In this document: positions 8,848 through 18,619 of the stretch, in pieces
Layout of the letters: every line of letters begins with the position of its first letter
How positions within the stretch are numbered: the stretch's first letter is position 1
Origin: JBFHDX01 sp041584475
GTDB lineage: Bacteria > Pseudomonadota > Alphaproteobacteria > UBA8366 > JADFVY01
Length of the DNA stretch: 64,000 nt
Assembly: GCA_041584475.1 (NCBI GenBank)
Contig: JBFHDX010000005.1
Location: forward strand, 1 to 64,000
Reading direction: 5' to 3'
Notes under the pieces: model-generated
The model's database searches: none
The model's input: the letters and a program-made list of their open reading frames with translations, nothing else
Told to the model about the DNA's origin: nothing
Translations under genes and position numbers: made by a program

Positions 8848-9120
8848 TCAGTTGACCGCTTCCTTGAGGCCCTTTCCGGCCTTGAACTTCGGCTGCTTCG
8901 ACGCAGGAATATGGATACGGGCCCCGGTGCGCGGGTTCCGCCCCATCGATGCCTTGCGCTGCATGACGTTGAACGTACCAAAGCCGACGAGGCGAACGTC
9001 ATCGCCACGCCTCAGTGCCTTGGTGATGCTATCGAACACTGCGTCAACCGCCCGCGTGGCGTCGGCCTTCGAAAGGCCGGACTCACTGGCGACAGACGAA
9101 ATGAGATCATTCTTATTCAC
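8848..9120 (-). CDS. hup: HU-family DNA-binding protein
   Basis: This is a 90-residue histone-like nucleoid protein that bends DNA as a dimer. The signature segment GFGTFNVMQRKASMGRNPRTG holds the DNA-contacting arm, and the protein ends KQPKFKAGKGLKEAVN. Translation starts at a GTG (9120) preceded by an AAGGGGG ribosome site; upstream translation in the same frame is non-homologous. It lies downstream of lon on the same strand, the usual alphaproteobacterial lon-hupB order. Confidence 0.96.
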   Translation of the reverse strand: MNKNDLISSVASESGLSKADATRAVDAVFDSITKALRRGDDVRLVGFGTFNVMQRKASMGRNPRTGARIHIPASKQPKFKAGKGLKEAVN

Positions 9121-9263
9121 TGCAGAACCCCCTTCTGGACAGGGAATGGTGTGGGTCGTATTGCTTGTTAGGTCGTCTCCGGAAGACGGGCCTGAGTGTA
9201 CTTGGGTTTGCCATCGGCCGTCAACGCCAGAACCGCAGAAATCCTCGCTTTTCCACAACAAAT

Positions 9264-9291
9264 GACGCCCCGGGAGGGGTCCAGGGGCGCC
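9264..9291 (-). terminator. Possible weak terminator after lon
   Basis: A short GC-only stem (CGCCCC 9266-9271 with GGGGCG 9284-9289) has a G-C pair beyond one mismatch, and is followed on the minus strand by ATTTGTTG. It lies 32 bp beyond the lon stop. The short stem and broken T-run make this tentative. Confidence 0.4.
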
Positions 9292-9322
9292 AATTTCCAT
9301 TTCTCGTCGTCTTTTCGGCCGC

Positions 9323-11731
9323 TTAGTGGGTCGTCAGCGTGCCCCGATCGTCCGTTTCGCCCTGCTGAGCAACGGTTTCCGCGTCGGCCTTCCATTCGAT
9401 CGCAGTCAGCGGTTCCACCAGTGCGTTTTCTAGAACTTGGTCGACCGTCGTGACTGCTACGATTTCAAGGTTTTCCTTAACGTTGTCAGGAATCTCGGCG
9501 AGATCCTTAACATTGTCGCTTGGAATCAGCACGATCTTGATGCCACCACGCAATGCGGCAAGCAGCTTTTCTTTCAGGCCACCGATCGGCAGCACGCGGC
9601 CACGAAGCGTGATTTCCCCGGTCATCGCAATGTCGCGCCGGACCGGAATGCCGGTCAGCACCGATACGATCGACGTCACCATGGCCGTTCCGGCCGACGG
9701 CCCGTCCTTGGGCGTCGCCCCTTCCGGCACATGGACGTGGATGTCGGTCTTGCCGAACACCGGCGGTTCGATGCCGAAGGACGGGGCGCGGCTCTTGACG
9801 TAACTCTCCGCCGCTTGGACCGACTCCTGCATCACGTCGCCCAGCTTTCCGGTCTTCAGCACCCGTCCCTTGCCCGGGACGCTTACCGACTCGATCGTGA
9901 GCAGTTCACCGCCGAACTCGGTCCAAGCCAGACCGGTAACGACGCCGACGAGGTCCTTCTCCTCGAGTTCACCGTAGCGGTATTTGCGGACACCCGCGAA
10001 CTTGTCGAGACTCGCCGGCGTCACCTCGACCGACTTTTCGTCGCCCTCGCTGAGCAGGATTTCCTTGATCGCCTTGCGCGTCAGGCTGGCAATCTCGCGC
10101 TCGAGGTTGCGAACGCCTGCCTCGCGCGTGTAGTACCGGATCAGATCGCGCAGAGCTTCCTCGGTAATGCTCCACTCATCTTCCTTCAGACCGTTCTGCT
10201 TCATCTGCTTGGGAATGAGGTAGCGAACGGCGATCTGCACCTTTTCATCCTCGGTGTATCCCGGAATCCGGATGACCTCCATGCGGTCGAGCAGAGGCTG
10301 CGGCATGCGCAACGTATTCGCCGTCGTGATGAACATCACGTCGGAGAGGTCGTAGTCGACCTCGAGATAATGATCCGCGAAGGTGCTGTTCTGCTCGGGA
10401 TCGAGCACTTCCAGCAGGGCCGACGAGGGATCTCCCCGCCAGTCGGCGCCGAGCTTGTCTATCTCGTCGAGCAGGAACAGGGGATTCGAAGATTTCGCCT
10501 TCTTCATTCCCTGGACGATCTTGCCCGGCATCGAACCGATATAGGTTCGACGATGACCACGGATTTCCGCTTCGTCGCGTACGCCGCCGAGCGACATGCG
10601 GACGAAATTGCGCCCGGTGGCGCGCGCGATCGACTTGCCCAAAGAGGTCTTGCCGACGCCTGGCGGTCCGACCAAACACAGGATCGGACCCTTGACCTTG
10701 TCGGTCCGATTTTGCACCGCAAGGTACTCGAGAATACGCTCCTTCACTTTCTCGAGCCCGTAATGGTCATCGTCGAGGACCTTGTGCGCGACCTTCAGGT
10801 CGCGCTTGGTCTTGGTCGGCTTCTTCCAAGGAATGTTCAGTAGCCAGTCGAGGTAGTTCCTGACGACGGTGGCCTCCGCCGACATGGGACTCATCGAGCG
10901 AAGCTTCTTGAGCTCGGCTTCGGATTTCTCGCGGGCTTCCTTGGAGAGCTTGACCGAGCGGATCTTCGATTCCAGTTCCGACAACTCGTCGCGACCGTCC
11001 TCGGTCTCGCCCAGTTCCTTCTGAATCGCCTTTAGCTGCTCGTTCAGATAGTACTCGCGCTGGGTCTTCTCCATCTGCCGCTTGACGCGGTTGCGGATAC
11101 GCTTTTCCACCTGCAGGACGCTGATCTCGCCTTCCATGAACGCGTAAACGCGCTCGAGCCGCTCCAACGTGCTCTCGGTTTCAAGCAGCTGCTGTTTGTC
11201 CGAGATCTTGAGCGTCAGATGCTGGGCGACGGTGTCGGCAAGCTTGTTCGGCTCCTCGATCTGGTTGATCGAGATCAGCACCTCCGCCGGAATTTTCTTG
11301 TTCAGCTTGATGTACTGCTCAAACTGCGAGACCACCGCACGGCCAAGCGCCTCCAGTTCCTGGGGGTCCTCCTCGACCTCTTCGAGCGGGTCGGCATAGA
11401 CCTGGAAGAAATGGGGATTGTCGGTGAACCGCCGGATCCTCGCCCGCTGTCCTCCTTCGACAAGCACCTTTACCGTGCCGTCCGGCAGCTTCAGCAGCTG
11501 CAGTACCGTGCCGATGGTGCCGACCGTGTAGATGTCTGACGGCGTCGGATCATCCTGCGAGGCGTTCTTCTGGGTGACAAGCAGGATCTGCTTGTCGTCC
11601 TTCATGACGTCCTCGAGCGCCTTGACCGACTTCTCGCGCCCGACGAAGAGCGGCACGATCATGTGCGGAAAGACGACTATGTCACGTAGTGGCAGGACCG
11701 GATAGGTGACGCCGCGCGGAATTTCAAGCAT
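9323..11731 (-). CDS. lon: ATP-dependent protease Lon
   Basis: This is an 802-residue LonA protease that degrades misfolded and regulatory cytosolic proteins. In order it has the N-terminal substrate-binding domain (YPVLPLRDIVVFPHM), a coiled-coil middle (LNEQLKAIQKELGE), an AAA+ module with Walker A GPPGVGKTSLGK and Walker B FLLDEIDK, and a C-terminal Ser-Lys protease domain (DGPSAGTAM for the serine, GGLKEKLLAA for the lysine). Length is normal for the family. It lies between clpX and hup. Confidence 0.99.
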   Translation of the reverse strand: MLEIPRGVTYPVLPLRDIVVFPHMIVPLFVGREKSVKALEDVMKDDKQILLVTQKNASQDDPTPSDIYTVGTIGTVLQLLKLPDGTVKVLVEGGQRARIRRFTDNPHFFQVYADPLEEVEEDPQELEALGRAVVSQFEQYIKLNKKIPAEVLISINQIEEPNKLADTVAQHLTLKISDKQQLLETESTLERLERVYAFMEGEISVLQVEKRIRNRVKRQMEKTQREYYLNEQLKAIQKELGETEDGRDELSELESKIRSVKLSKEAREKSEAELKKLRSMSPMSAEATVVRNYLDWLLNIPWKKPTKTKRDLKVAHKVLDDDHYGLEKVKERILEYLAVQNRTDKVKGPILCLVGPPGVGKTSLGKSIARATGRNFVRMSLGGVRDEAEIRGHRRTYIGSMPGKIVQGMKKAKSSNPLFLLDEIDKLGADWRGDPSSALLEVLDPEQNSTFADHYLEVDYDLSDVMFITTANTLRMPQPLLDRMEVIRIPGYTEDEKVQIAVRYLIPKQMKQNGLKEDEWSITEEALRDLIRYYTREAGVRNLEREIASLTRKAIKEILLSEGDEKSVEVTPASLDKFAGVRKYRYGELEEKDLVGVVTGLAWTEFGGELLTIESVSVPGKGRVLKTGKLGDVMQESVQAAESYVKSRAPSFGIEPPVFGKTDIHVHVPEGATPKDGPSAGTAMVTSIVSVLTGIPVRRDIAMTGEITLRGRVLPIGGLKEKLLAALRGGIKIVLIPSDNVKDLAEIPDNVKENLEIVAVTTVDQVLENALVEPLTAIEWKADAETVAQQGETDDRGTLTTH

Positions 11732-11848
11732 GGGCCCTCTAGCATCGTTGCCCGCACCTGCATCGGCACGGATCGGATTTCGGGAGTCGCCAATTAAGTG
11801 GCCGTTGCTCGCCGCGCATTCAAGCCCGGGGACGCACGCACGCCAGGC

Positions 11849-13117
11849 TCATGCGCTGCTGCTGCCGACGTCCTCGCGCCGGTCGGAATAGATATAGAGT
11901 GGCTCGGCCCGGCCTTCCACGACCTCGCGATTGATGACGATTTCCTCGACGGCCTCGAGTCCGGGCAGCTCGTACATGGGATCGAGCAGAATCGACTCCA
12001 TGATCGACCGCAGTCCGCGGGCGCCGGTCTTGCGGGCGATCGCCTTCTGCGCAATCATACGCAACGCGTCATCCGTCAATTCCAGACGGACGTCTTCCAT
12101 CTCGAACAGGCGCTGATATTGCTTCACCAGGGCATTGCGCGGCCGGGTGAGGATTTCCACCAGCGCCTCCTCGTCGAGATCGTCCAGCGTCGCGATCACG
12201 GGCAACCGGCCGACGAACTCGGGGATCAGGCCGAACTTGAGAAGGTCCTCGGGCTCGACGTCGCGCAGGATCTCGCCAACCTGGCGATCTTCCGGTCCGC
12301 GGACATCGGCGCCAAAGCCGATCGAGGAGCCACGGTGACGCCCGGCGATGATCTTCTCGAGCCCCGCGAACGCACCGCCGCAGATGAACAGGATATTGGT
12401 CGTATCGACCTGGAGGAATTCCTGCTGCGGGTGCTTGCGGCCACCCTGTGGCGGCACGCTCGCGACCGTACCCTCCATGATCTTCAGCAGCGCCTGCTGG
12501 ACGCCCTCGCCCGATACGTCGCGCGTGATCGACGGGTTGTCGGACTTGCGGCTGATCTTGTCGACTTCATCGATATAGACGATGCCGCGCTGCGCACGCT
12601 CGACATTGTAGTCCGCTGCCTGCAGCAACTTCAGGATGATGTTCTCGACATCCTCGCCGACGTAACCGGCCTCGGTCAGAGTCGTGGCATCGGCCATCGT
12701 GAACGGCACGTCCAGGATGCGCGCCAGCGTCTGGGCAAGAAGCGTCTTGCCGCAGCCGGTCGGCCCGATCAGGACGATGTTCGACTTGGCGAGTTCGACG
12801 TCGTTGTTCTTGCCGCCATGGGCGAGGCGCTTGTAATGGTTGTGCACGGCCACGGAGAGGACCCGTTTGGCGTGCTCTTGCCCGATTACGTAATCGTCGA
12901 GTACCGAGCGGATCTCGGCCGGGGTCGGCACGCCGTCACGCGACTTGGAAATCGCCGACTTGTGATCCTCGCGAATGATGTCCATGCACAGCTCGACGCA
13001 TTCGTCGCATATGAATACGGTCGGGCCCGCGATGAGCTTGCGGACTTCGTGCTGACTCTTCCCGCAGAAGGAGCAGTACAGCGTGTTCTTGGAGTCGCCT
13101 CCGGAAGACTTTGTCAT
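11849..13117 (-). CDS. clpX: ATP-dependent Clp protease ATP-binding subunit ClpX
   Basis: This 422-residue AAA+ unfoldase feeds substrates to ClpP. It has an N-terminal C4 zinc-binding domain (CSFCGK and CDECVELC), Walker [13 protein letters not shown], Walker [11 protein letters not shown], and the ClpP-docking IGF loop (SSIGFGADV). Length and architecture are complete. It is downstream of clpP with a 219-bp gap that could hold its own promoter, and upstream of lon. Confidence 0.99.
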   Translation of the reverse strand: MTKSSGGDSKNTLYCSFCGKSQHEVRKLIAGPTVFICDECVELCMDIIREDHKSAISKSRDGVPTPAEIRSVLDDYVIGQEHAKRVLSVAVHNHYKRLAHGGKNNDVELAKSNIVLIGPTGCGKTLLAQTLARILDVPFTMADATTLTEAGYVGEDVENIILKLLQAADYNVERAQRGIVYIDEVDKISRKSDNPSITRDVSGEGVQQALLKIMEGTVASVPPQGGRKHPQQEFLQVDTTNILFICGGAFAGLEKIIAGRHRGSSIGFGADVRGPEDRQVGEILRDVEPEDLLKFGLIPEFVGRLPVIATLDDLDEEALVEILTRPRNALVKQYQRLFEMEDVRLELTDDALRMIAQKAIARKTGARGLRSIMESILLDPMYELPGLEAVEEIVINREVVEGRAEPLYIYSDRREDVGSSSA

Positions 13118-13336
13118 CGAGTTCTATCCGCTTCGTTTCCTCGACTCGGCAATGTTACCGAAAGGTCGCCCATACCGACAATCCGAAAAACACCATAATC
13201 CGGGCCTTTTTAATATAGGTTTAACGATATCCGCGATAGCCCGGACTCGGGACACCGCTCGCAGAACGAGACCATACAAGTGCGGCGCACCGACATGAGA
13301 GGGAACCGCACGCAGCGGACGACCCGGCGGGTCCGC

Positions 13337-13993
13337 CTAATCGCCGCCCTTGCCCTCTCCCGCCGCGCTATCCGACGCGGGAATCGGCCGCGAGGTTACG
13401 ACCTCATCGATCAGACCGAACTCCTTGGCCTCCTCCGGCGCGAGGAATTTGTCACGTTCCACCGCGGATTCGATGACCTCGAGCTTCTGACCCGTATGAC
13501 GGACGAAGATCTCGTTCAGCCTCTGGCGGATGCTCAGGATCTCCTTGGCATGGATTTCGATATCCGTCGCCTGTCCCTGGAAGCCGCCCGATGGTTGATG
13601 GATCATGATCCGGCTGTTCGGCAGCGAGTAACGCTTGCCTTTGGCGCCGGCGCACAGCAGCAGCGCTCCCATCGACGCCGCCTGACCGATGACGACGGTC
13701 GACACGTCGGGCCGGATATATTGCATCGTGTCGTAGATCGACAGCCCGGAAGTCACCACCCCGCCCGGCGAGTTTATGTAGAACGCGATATCTTTGGTGG
13801 GGTTTTCAGACTCCAGGAACAGCAGCTGCGCACATATCAGGCTCGCGACCGCATCGTTCACGCCACCGGTGAGAAAGATGATCCGCTCCTTCAGGAGCCG
13901 GGAATAGATATCGTAGGCCCTTTCGCCGCGATTGGTCTGCTCGACGACCATCGGGACGAGCGTGTTCATGTAGATGTCGTGTCGGGTGGACAT
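13337..13993 (-). CDS. clpP: ATP-dependent Clp protease proteolytic subunit ClpP
   Basis: This 218-residue serine peptidase forms the double-ring chamber used with ClpX. The catalytic Ser107 (GQAASMGA) and His132 (MIHQPSGG) are visible, as is the conserved YINSPGGVV strand. It starts at ATG 13993, 37 bp after the tig stop, so tig-clpP is probably one transcript. Confidence 0.99.
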   Translation of the reverse strand: MSTRHDIYMNTLVPMVVEQTNRGERAYDIYSRLLKERIIFLTGGVNDAVASLICAQLLFLESENPTKDIAFYINSPGGVVTSGLSIYDTMQYIRPDVSTVVIGQAASMGALLLCAGAKGKRYSLPNSRIMIHQPSGGFQGQATDIEIHAKEILSIRQRLNEIFVRHTGQKLEVIESAVERDKFLAPEEAKEFGLIDEVVTSRPIPASDSAAGEGKGGD

Positions 13994-14030
13994 TCAAGTG
14001 TACCGCCGTTTCTGGTGTTGGTCCCGGCGC

Positions 14031-15488
14031 TCAGCCGGACTTCGTCTTCGCCGAGGCTTTCCCCGCCGTCTTGCCGGCGTCCGACTTCTTGGGACTTGAT
14101 CCGGCCGACGCCTTGGGTTTTTTCGCCGCCCTCGACTTGGTAGCCCTGGCTGGCTTCGACGACGCTGTTGTCTGTTCCATCTTCAGCAGCTCGTCCATGG
14201 TGCCGATGCGCTCATCGATCTTGACCATTTCGAGGATGAAATCGGTGACCTTGTTCTCGAACAACGGAGCGCGCAGTTCGGCGAGCGCCTGCGGATTCCT
14301 CTGGTAGTGCTCGACCACGGATTGCTGCTGGCCGGGGTAACGCTGTGCTTCGGCTATTATTGCCCGGTTCAATTCTTCCTGCGTGACCTCGATATTGTTG
14401 CGCCGTCCGACCTCGGAGAGCAGCAGACCCAGCCTCACGCGCCGTTCGGCGATGGCACGATATTCGGCCTTCAGTTGCTCATCATCCTTGCCCGCATCGT
14501 CCTCGTCGATCTGACCCTGCTCGCGAGCCTGCTCGAACTGCTGCCAGATCGCGTCGAATTCGGCATCGACCATGCCTTCGGGCACGTCGAACCTGTGGAG
14601 TTCGGCCAAGGCATCGAGCAGCCTGCGTTTCAACGCGGTTCGCGACAACGCGACGTACTCGCGCTCCAGATTCTCGCGGACCGCCTGGCGCATGGCCTTC
14701 AGGTTGTCGAAGCCCATGCTCCCCGCGAGCGCATCGTCGAGCGGCGATTCCACGAATTCGCGCACCTCACGAACGTCGACGTCGAATTCGGCCTCCTTGC
14801 CGGCAAGTGAACGCTCCGCGTAGTCGGCCGGAAACGCGACCTTCGCGACCACCTTTTCACCCGGCTTGGCGCCGACGATCTGGTCCTCGAAACCGGGGAT
14901 GAAGCGGCCGGAACCCAACTCCAGGTGAAAGTCCTTTCCTGCGCCGCCGGGGAATTCGTCGCCCTCGACGCGACCAACATAATCGATCACGACGACATCG
15001 CCATGCGCCGCCTTGCGGGGCTTGGACACGGGTTCCGTGCGCCGGTTCTGTGCGGCGATCCGTCGCAGGGACTCGTCGACCTCCTTGTCGGAGACCTTCA
15101 CCGTGATCCGCTCGAGCTTGATCTTCGAGAAATCCGCCGGCTCGAATTCGGGCATCAGCTCGAGCTGGATCTTGTATTCGAGGTCGGCTCCCTCGTCGTA
15201 GCTGGTGATCTCGATGCGGGGCTGCATGGCGAGGGTCAACCCGCGCTCGGCGATCGCCTGCGAGGAGGAATCGGAAACCGCGGCCTCGAGAACCTCGCCC
15301 ATGACCGCCTTGCCATATCGTTTTTGCAACAGCGACAGCGGCGCCTTGCCCGGGCGGAAGCCAGGCAATGTCAGCCCGCGTCCGATCTCGCCGAGGCGCG
15401 CATCGACTTTCTCGCTGATGTCCTTGGCCGCAATCCGCACGATGAATTCGCGGCTCAAGCCCTCGTTCTTCGTCTCGGTAACCTGCAT
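14031..15488 (-). CDS. tig: Trigger factor (ribosome-associated chaperone) with basic tail
   Basis: This is a 485-residue chaperone that binds nascent chains at the ribosome exit tunnel. The N-terminal ribosome-binding signature GFRPGKAPLSLLQKRYG is present at about residues 44-60, followed by an FKBP-type prolyl isomerase domain (VVIDYVGRVEGDEFPGG) and the helical C-terminal chaperone arms ending near DELLKMEQT. The last ~45 residues are a low-complexity Lys/Ala/Ser tail (for example AKKPKASAGSSPKKSDAGK), making the protein longer than the ~430-residue E. coli type. It heads the tig-clpP-clpX-lon block. Confidence 0.98.
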   Translation of the reverse strand: MQVTETKNEGLSREFIVRIAAKDISEKVDARLGEIGRGLTLPGFRPGKAPLSLLQKRYGKAVMGEVLEAAVSDSSSQAIAERGLTLAMQPRIEITSYDEGADLEYKIQLELMPEFEPADFSKIKLERITVKVSDKEVDESLRRIAAQNRRTEPVSKPRKAAHGDVVVIDYVGRVEGDEFPGGAGKDFHLELGSGRFIPGFEDQIVGAKPGEKVVAKVAFPADYAERSLAGKEAEFDVDVREVREFVESPLDDALAGSMGFDNLKAMRQAVRENLEREYVALSRTALKRRLLDALAELHRFDVPEGMVDAEFDAIWQQFEQAREQGQIDEDDAGKDDEQLKAEYRAIAERRVRLGLLLSEVGRRNNIEVTQEELNRAIIAEAQRYPGQQQSVVEHYQRNPQALAELRAPLFENKVTDFILEMVKIDERIGTMDELLKMEQTTASSKPARATKSRAAKKPKASAGSSPKKSDAGKTAGKASAKTKSG

Positions 15489-15546
15489 GGGAACGTATGC
15501 TCGGTTAGAGTGGCCCTGTCACAGCCCCAACCGCGCCGAAGCCGTG

Positions 15547-15631
15547 TGGTGCGGGCGGAGGGACTTGAACCCCCACGGATTGCTCCACTGGAACCTAAAT
15601 CCAGCGCGTCTACCAGTTCCGCCACGCCCGC
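15547..15631 (-). tRNA. tRNA-Leu (anticodon TAG)
   Basis: This is a class II tRNA on the minus strand. The acceptor GCGGGCG (15631-15625) pairs with CGCCCGC, followed by discriminator A and an encoded CCA (15549-15547). The anticodon arm CTGGA-TTTAGGT-TCCAG gives TAG with G37, and a variable arm precedes the GGTTCAAGTCC T loop. It sits just upstream of tig on the same strand. Confidence 0.97.
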
Positions 15632-15812
15632 TGCCCGGCCGGCCGTCGGTGTCGCGGCGCCCCTGTATAAGTACAGCGCCGGGGGCGGTCAAGTGAGGTA
15701 GGCGCACTCACGGGATTTTGCAAGACGGATCGGCGGACGCCAGTTGCAGGTGCCCGGACGACAACGTCGATGGGTTCAGCCTAGATGAGCCGTGGCAGCG
15801 GCAGTCTCGCCT

Positions 15813-16073
15813 TCAGGGGCTTTCCGCGCATTGCTGATAGTTGTCGGCGAAGACCGATAGGGCGAGCACGCGTGGACCTTCGAAGGCACGGCCTCGCTCC
15901 TGGGCCCGTTCGAACTTGACCTCGTACTTCACGTGCGGAATACCAAACTGATCTTTCGCGATTGAAAGTACGCGTGCCGTTTCGATCAAGTTATGCGAAT
16001 GCTTCCTTTCAAACAAGGCGCCCTCGCATATTTTTTCCCAAATATTTTCCCTTGATTCACGCCAGAATTTCAT
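15813..16073 (-). CDS. Small hypothetical protein in an AT-rich patch
   Basis: This is an 86-residue frame from ATG 16073 (MKFWRESRENIWEKICEG); an in-frame ATG also exists at 16094. It is soluble and charged, with a helix-like N-terminus and no recognised domain. Base composition is clearly less GC-rich than the flanking genes, and the DNA just upstream is strongly AT-rich, so the gene may be a recent acquisition. Natural-looking amino acid content and a clean start support coding, but only moderately. Confidence 0.5.
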   Translation of the reverse strand: MKFWRESRENIWEKICEGALFERKHSHNLIETARVLSIAKDQFGIPHVKYEVKFERAQERGRAFEGPRVLALSVFADNYQQCAESP

Positions 16074-16260
16074 GGCACGTCCTACTGCTTCCAACGGACT
16101 CTTTTTTGCGTGTTTATTTTATTATTTTTGACTTAGCCCGCTAGTTTGTAAATTTGCTTCAGTTTGACTTTGTCGACGCGTCGGCTCGCACCCAACCGGC
16201 AGTCGGCTAAGCCATTGAGAAACTACCATCATTTTATTAACGAGACGTTGATCGGGAGGT
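16074..16260. other. AT-rich intergenic patch
   Basis: This stretch, with runs such as TTTATTTTATTATTTTTGAC near 16112-16131, departs sharply from the high-GC background on both sides. No gene, tRNA or insertion-sequence end was recognised. It may supply the promoter for the small leftward gene at 15813-16073, and it may mark an old insertion. Confidence 0.6.
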
Positions 16261-16287
16261 GCCGCGGAAGACACGGATAAGTTGCAG

Positions 16288-17814
16288 TCAGCCGCCGTCG
16301 ACTCCTCGCTCGGCCAGTGCCGCAAGCACCGCCGGCAGACCGTCGATAAGGTCCTCGGCAATCATTCCCGGCCCGAACCTGCGGGCCGCCTCACCATGCA
16401 GCCAGGCGGCGCAACACGCGCCCTCGAAAGGTCTCATCCCCTGCGCCAACAGGCCGACGGCGATGCCCGCGAGTACATCGCCGGATCCGGCGGTCGCAAG
16501 TGTTGGCGGCCCGTTGACATTGATCGCCAGCCGTCCGTCCGGCCCGGTGATCGTGGTGTCCGGGCCCTTCAGTAGGACGAACGCACCGGCCCGCACCGCC
16601 GCCTCGCGCGTGCGTCTGAGCCTGTCCGTCTCCACGCCAAGATCGGGAAAGATACGAGCGAACTCGCCTTCATGCGGTGTAAGAAGACACGGACCCTTGA
16701 TCGCGCCAAAGAGGTCGGCCGGACGATCGGCAAACACGGACAATGCATCGGCGTCGAGGACGACCGGTTTGCCCGTCGCGAGCGACGCCAGCACCCGCCT
16801 TCGGGTGTGCCCGTCGACACCGTTACCCGGTCCGACGAGCAGCGCGCTGGCCCGCGGATCGTCGACGTGCGCGGCGAAATCGTCTTCGCTTTCCACGCGG
16901 GCAACCAGCGCCCCGGTCAGCGAAGAACGATAGATGTCAACGGCCTCGGGTGGCGCAAGCACGGTTACCACGCCGGCGCCAGTGCGCCGCGCCGCCTGCG
17001 CCGCGAGCCGGGCGGCACCGGTCATTTCGCCACCGCCGGCAACGAGCGCATGACCGCGCGAGTATTTGTGGTGATCCCAGCGTGGCCAGGGAAACGCATC
17101 GCCCCAGAGCCGTGGATCGTTCATCGTTTGACGGGGCTGAACCCGCTCGAGGACCCGCTCCGGAATGCCGATGTCGGCGACGACGAGTTCGCCGCATCTA
17201 TCACGGCCTGGATAGAGGAAGTGGCCCGGCTTGGCTCGGAAGAACGTCACCGTCACCTCCGCCCGCGGCGCGGCTCCCAGTACGGCCCCGCTGTCGCCGT
17301 CGATCCCACTCGGCACGTCGACGGCGATGCAGGGAAGGCCACGTACGCCGATCGCCTCGACGGTCGCACGGGCGTCGCCGGTCAGCGGCCGCGTCAATCC
17401 GGCACCGAAAATCGCGTCGACGACAAGCGAGGCATCGTCCAAGGCCGCCGGCCCCAGCGGCGCAACACCGCCGTCCCAGCGATCGGCGTTGAGCCGAGCA
17501 TCGCCCTTCAGCGCCTCGCGCCGGCCAAGCAACGCGACGCGCACCGGCCAGCCGGCATCCTGCAGCAGTCTGGCGGCGACGAACCCGTCGCCGCCATTAT
17601 TACCGGGGCCGCAGAGGACGATCACCGGACGTTGCTGCCACCGCTCGAACACCGCCTGCGCCACCGCCTGTCCCGCAGCTTCCATCAACCGCTCGCCGGG
17701 CACCCCCGCCTCGATCGTCGCCCGATCGGCGCGCCGCATCTCATCGGTCGTCAACAGGACGGTCGCCGCCGGAAACGCGGGTTGCGCTGCCCCGCCGCGG
17801 CGTTTGCCCCTCAT
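16288..17814 (-). CDS. nnr: Bifunctional NAD(P)H-hydrate epimerase / dehydratase (Nnr)
   Basis: This metabolite-repair enzyme restores damaged NAD(P)H hydrate. The N-terminal YjeF/NAXE-type epimerase domain has the GPGNNGGDGFVAARLL motif and DAIFGAGLTRPL. The C-terminal ADP/ATP-dependent dehydratase domain has LLTPHEGEFARIF, KGPDTTI and ATAGSGDVLAGI. Started at ATG 17814 the protein is 508 residues, normal for the fused form. That ATG overlaps the stop of the DUF599 gene (ATGA), so the longer upstream reading was rejected. Confidence 0.95.
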   Translation of the reverse strand: MRGKRRGGAAQPAFPAATVLLTTDEMRRADRATIEAGVPGERLMEAAGQAVAQAVFERWQQRPVIVLCGPGNNGGDGFVAARLLQDAGWPVRVALLGRREALKGDARLNADRWDGGVAPLGPAALDDASLVVDAIFGAGLTRPLTGDARATVEAIGVRGLPCIAVDVPSGIDGDSGAVLGAAPRAEVTVTFFRAKPGHFLYPGRDRCGELVVADIGIPERVLERVQPRQTMNDPRLWGDAFPWPRWDHHKYSRGHALVAGGGEMTGAARLAAQAARRTGAGVVTVLAPPEAVDIYRSSLTGALVARVESEDDFAAHVDDPRASALLVGPGNGVDGHTRRRVLASLATGKPVVLDADALSVFADRPADLFGAIKGPCLLTPHEGEFARIFPDLGVETDRLRRTREAAVRAGAFVLLKGPDTTITGPDGRLAINVNGPPTLATAGSGDVLAGIAVGLLAQGMRPFEGACCAAWLHGEAARRFGPGMIAEDLIDGLPAVLAALAERGVDGG

Positions 17815-18503
17815 GTGTCCCGGCTGCAGGCGCGCAGCGACTTGAGGGTTCGCGAGCGGAATTCCCGTCGATACAGCACCAGCATGACCAGGACGGTCGC
17901 GGGGAACAGCAGCAACGGATTGACGAACCAACTCAGCGCAGCCATCGCGAAGTAATAAGACCGGACGCCGTGATTGAAATGCTTTGCCGCCAGCGAGGCT
18001 ACCCGCGCCGCGGCGACCGCGTATCCACGATGATCCTCGGGTGGCTCGGGAAACAGCGGCGCTGCGCCGATGAGCAGGGCGCAGTAGTTGAACTGACGCA
18101 TCGACCAGGCGAACTTGAAAAACCCGTACACGAAGATCAGCGTCATGACGATCACCTTGACCTCCCAGAGGGCACGCGATGTCGTGACGGCGAAGGGCAC
18201 GTCGCGGACCACCGCCAAAACGGTCTCGGGCGCCCCGAGCACGGCAAACAGGCCGGCGAGGATCAGGATGGTGGTCGAGGCGAAGAAGGTGGCGTTGTTG
18301 AGGACGCTACTGACGATCTGCGTATCGATCATCCGGTTTTCGCGGCCGAGCATGCGCATCATCCACTGCTCGCGGTGCCGCGACATGATGCCGATGAGGT
18401 TGCCGGCCGCCGCTGCGCTGCGCTCGGAATAGATCGTATATCCGAACCAGAGTCCGAACAGCCAAGCCACCGCGGCAACGTCAACTGGGCTGAAACTGGT
18501 CAC
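17811..18503 (-). CDS. DUF599-family membrane protein
   Basis: This is a 230-residue integral inner-membrane protein with about four hydrophobic segments (near residues 10-28, 70-90, 115-135 and 195-220). Segments such as YTIYSERSAAAAGNLIGIMS, VLNNATFFASTTILIL and FKFAWSMRQFNYCALLIGA match the DUF599 family, whose function is unknown. A GTG at 18503 gives the family-like N-terminus (SFSPVDVAAVAWL); translation upstream looks non-coding and would approach the divergent gene at 18620. Its stop overlaps the nnr start, so the two are co-transcribed. Confidence 0.85.
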   Translation of the reverse strand: MTSFSPVDVAAVAWLFGLWFGYTIYSERSAAAAGNLIGIMSRHREQWMMRMLGRENRMIDTQIVSSVLNNATFFASTTILILAGLFAVLGAPETVLAVVRDVPFAVTTSRALWEVKVIVMTLIFVYGFFKFAWSMRQFNYCALLIGAAPLFPEPPEDHRGYAVAAARVASLAAKHFNHGVRSYYFAMAALSWFVNPLLLFPATVLVMLVLYRREFRSRTLKSLRACSRDT

Positions 18504-18619
18504 GCGACTGCTCCCGGCCGTTGCTCCGCAAGCGATTATGGCTGCAGCCGCAGTCGCGCTCAACCGGTGGCGTCGCCTCGCGCCGCCATTGCGGTCCGTG
18601 TGCGCCGCCATTACAAACG

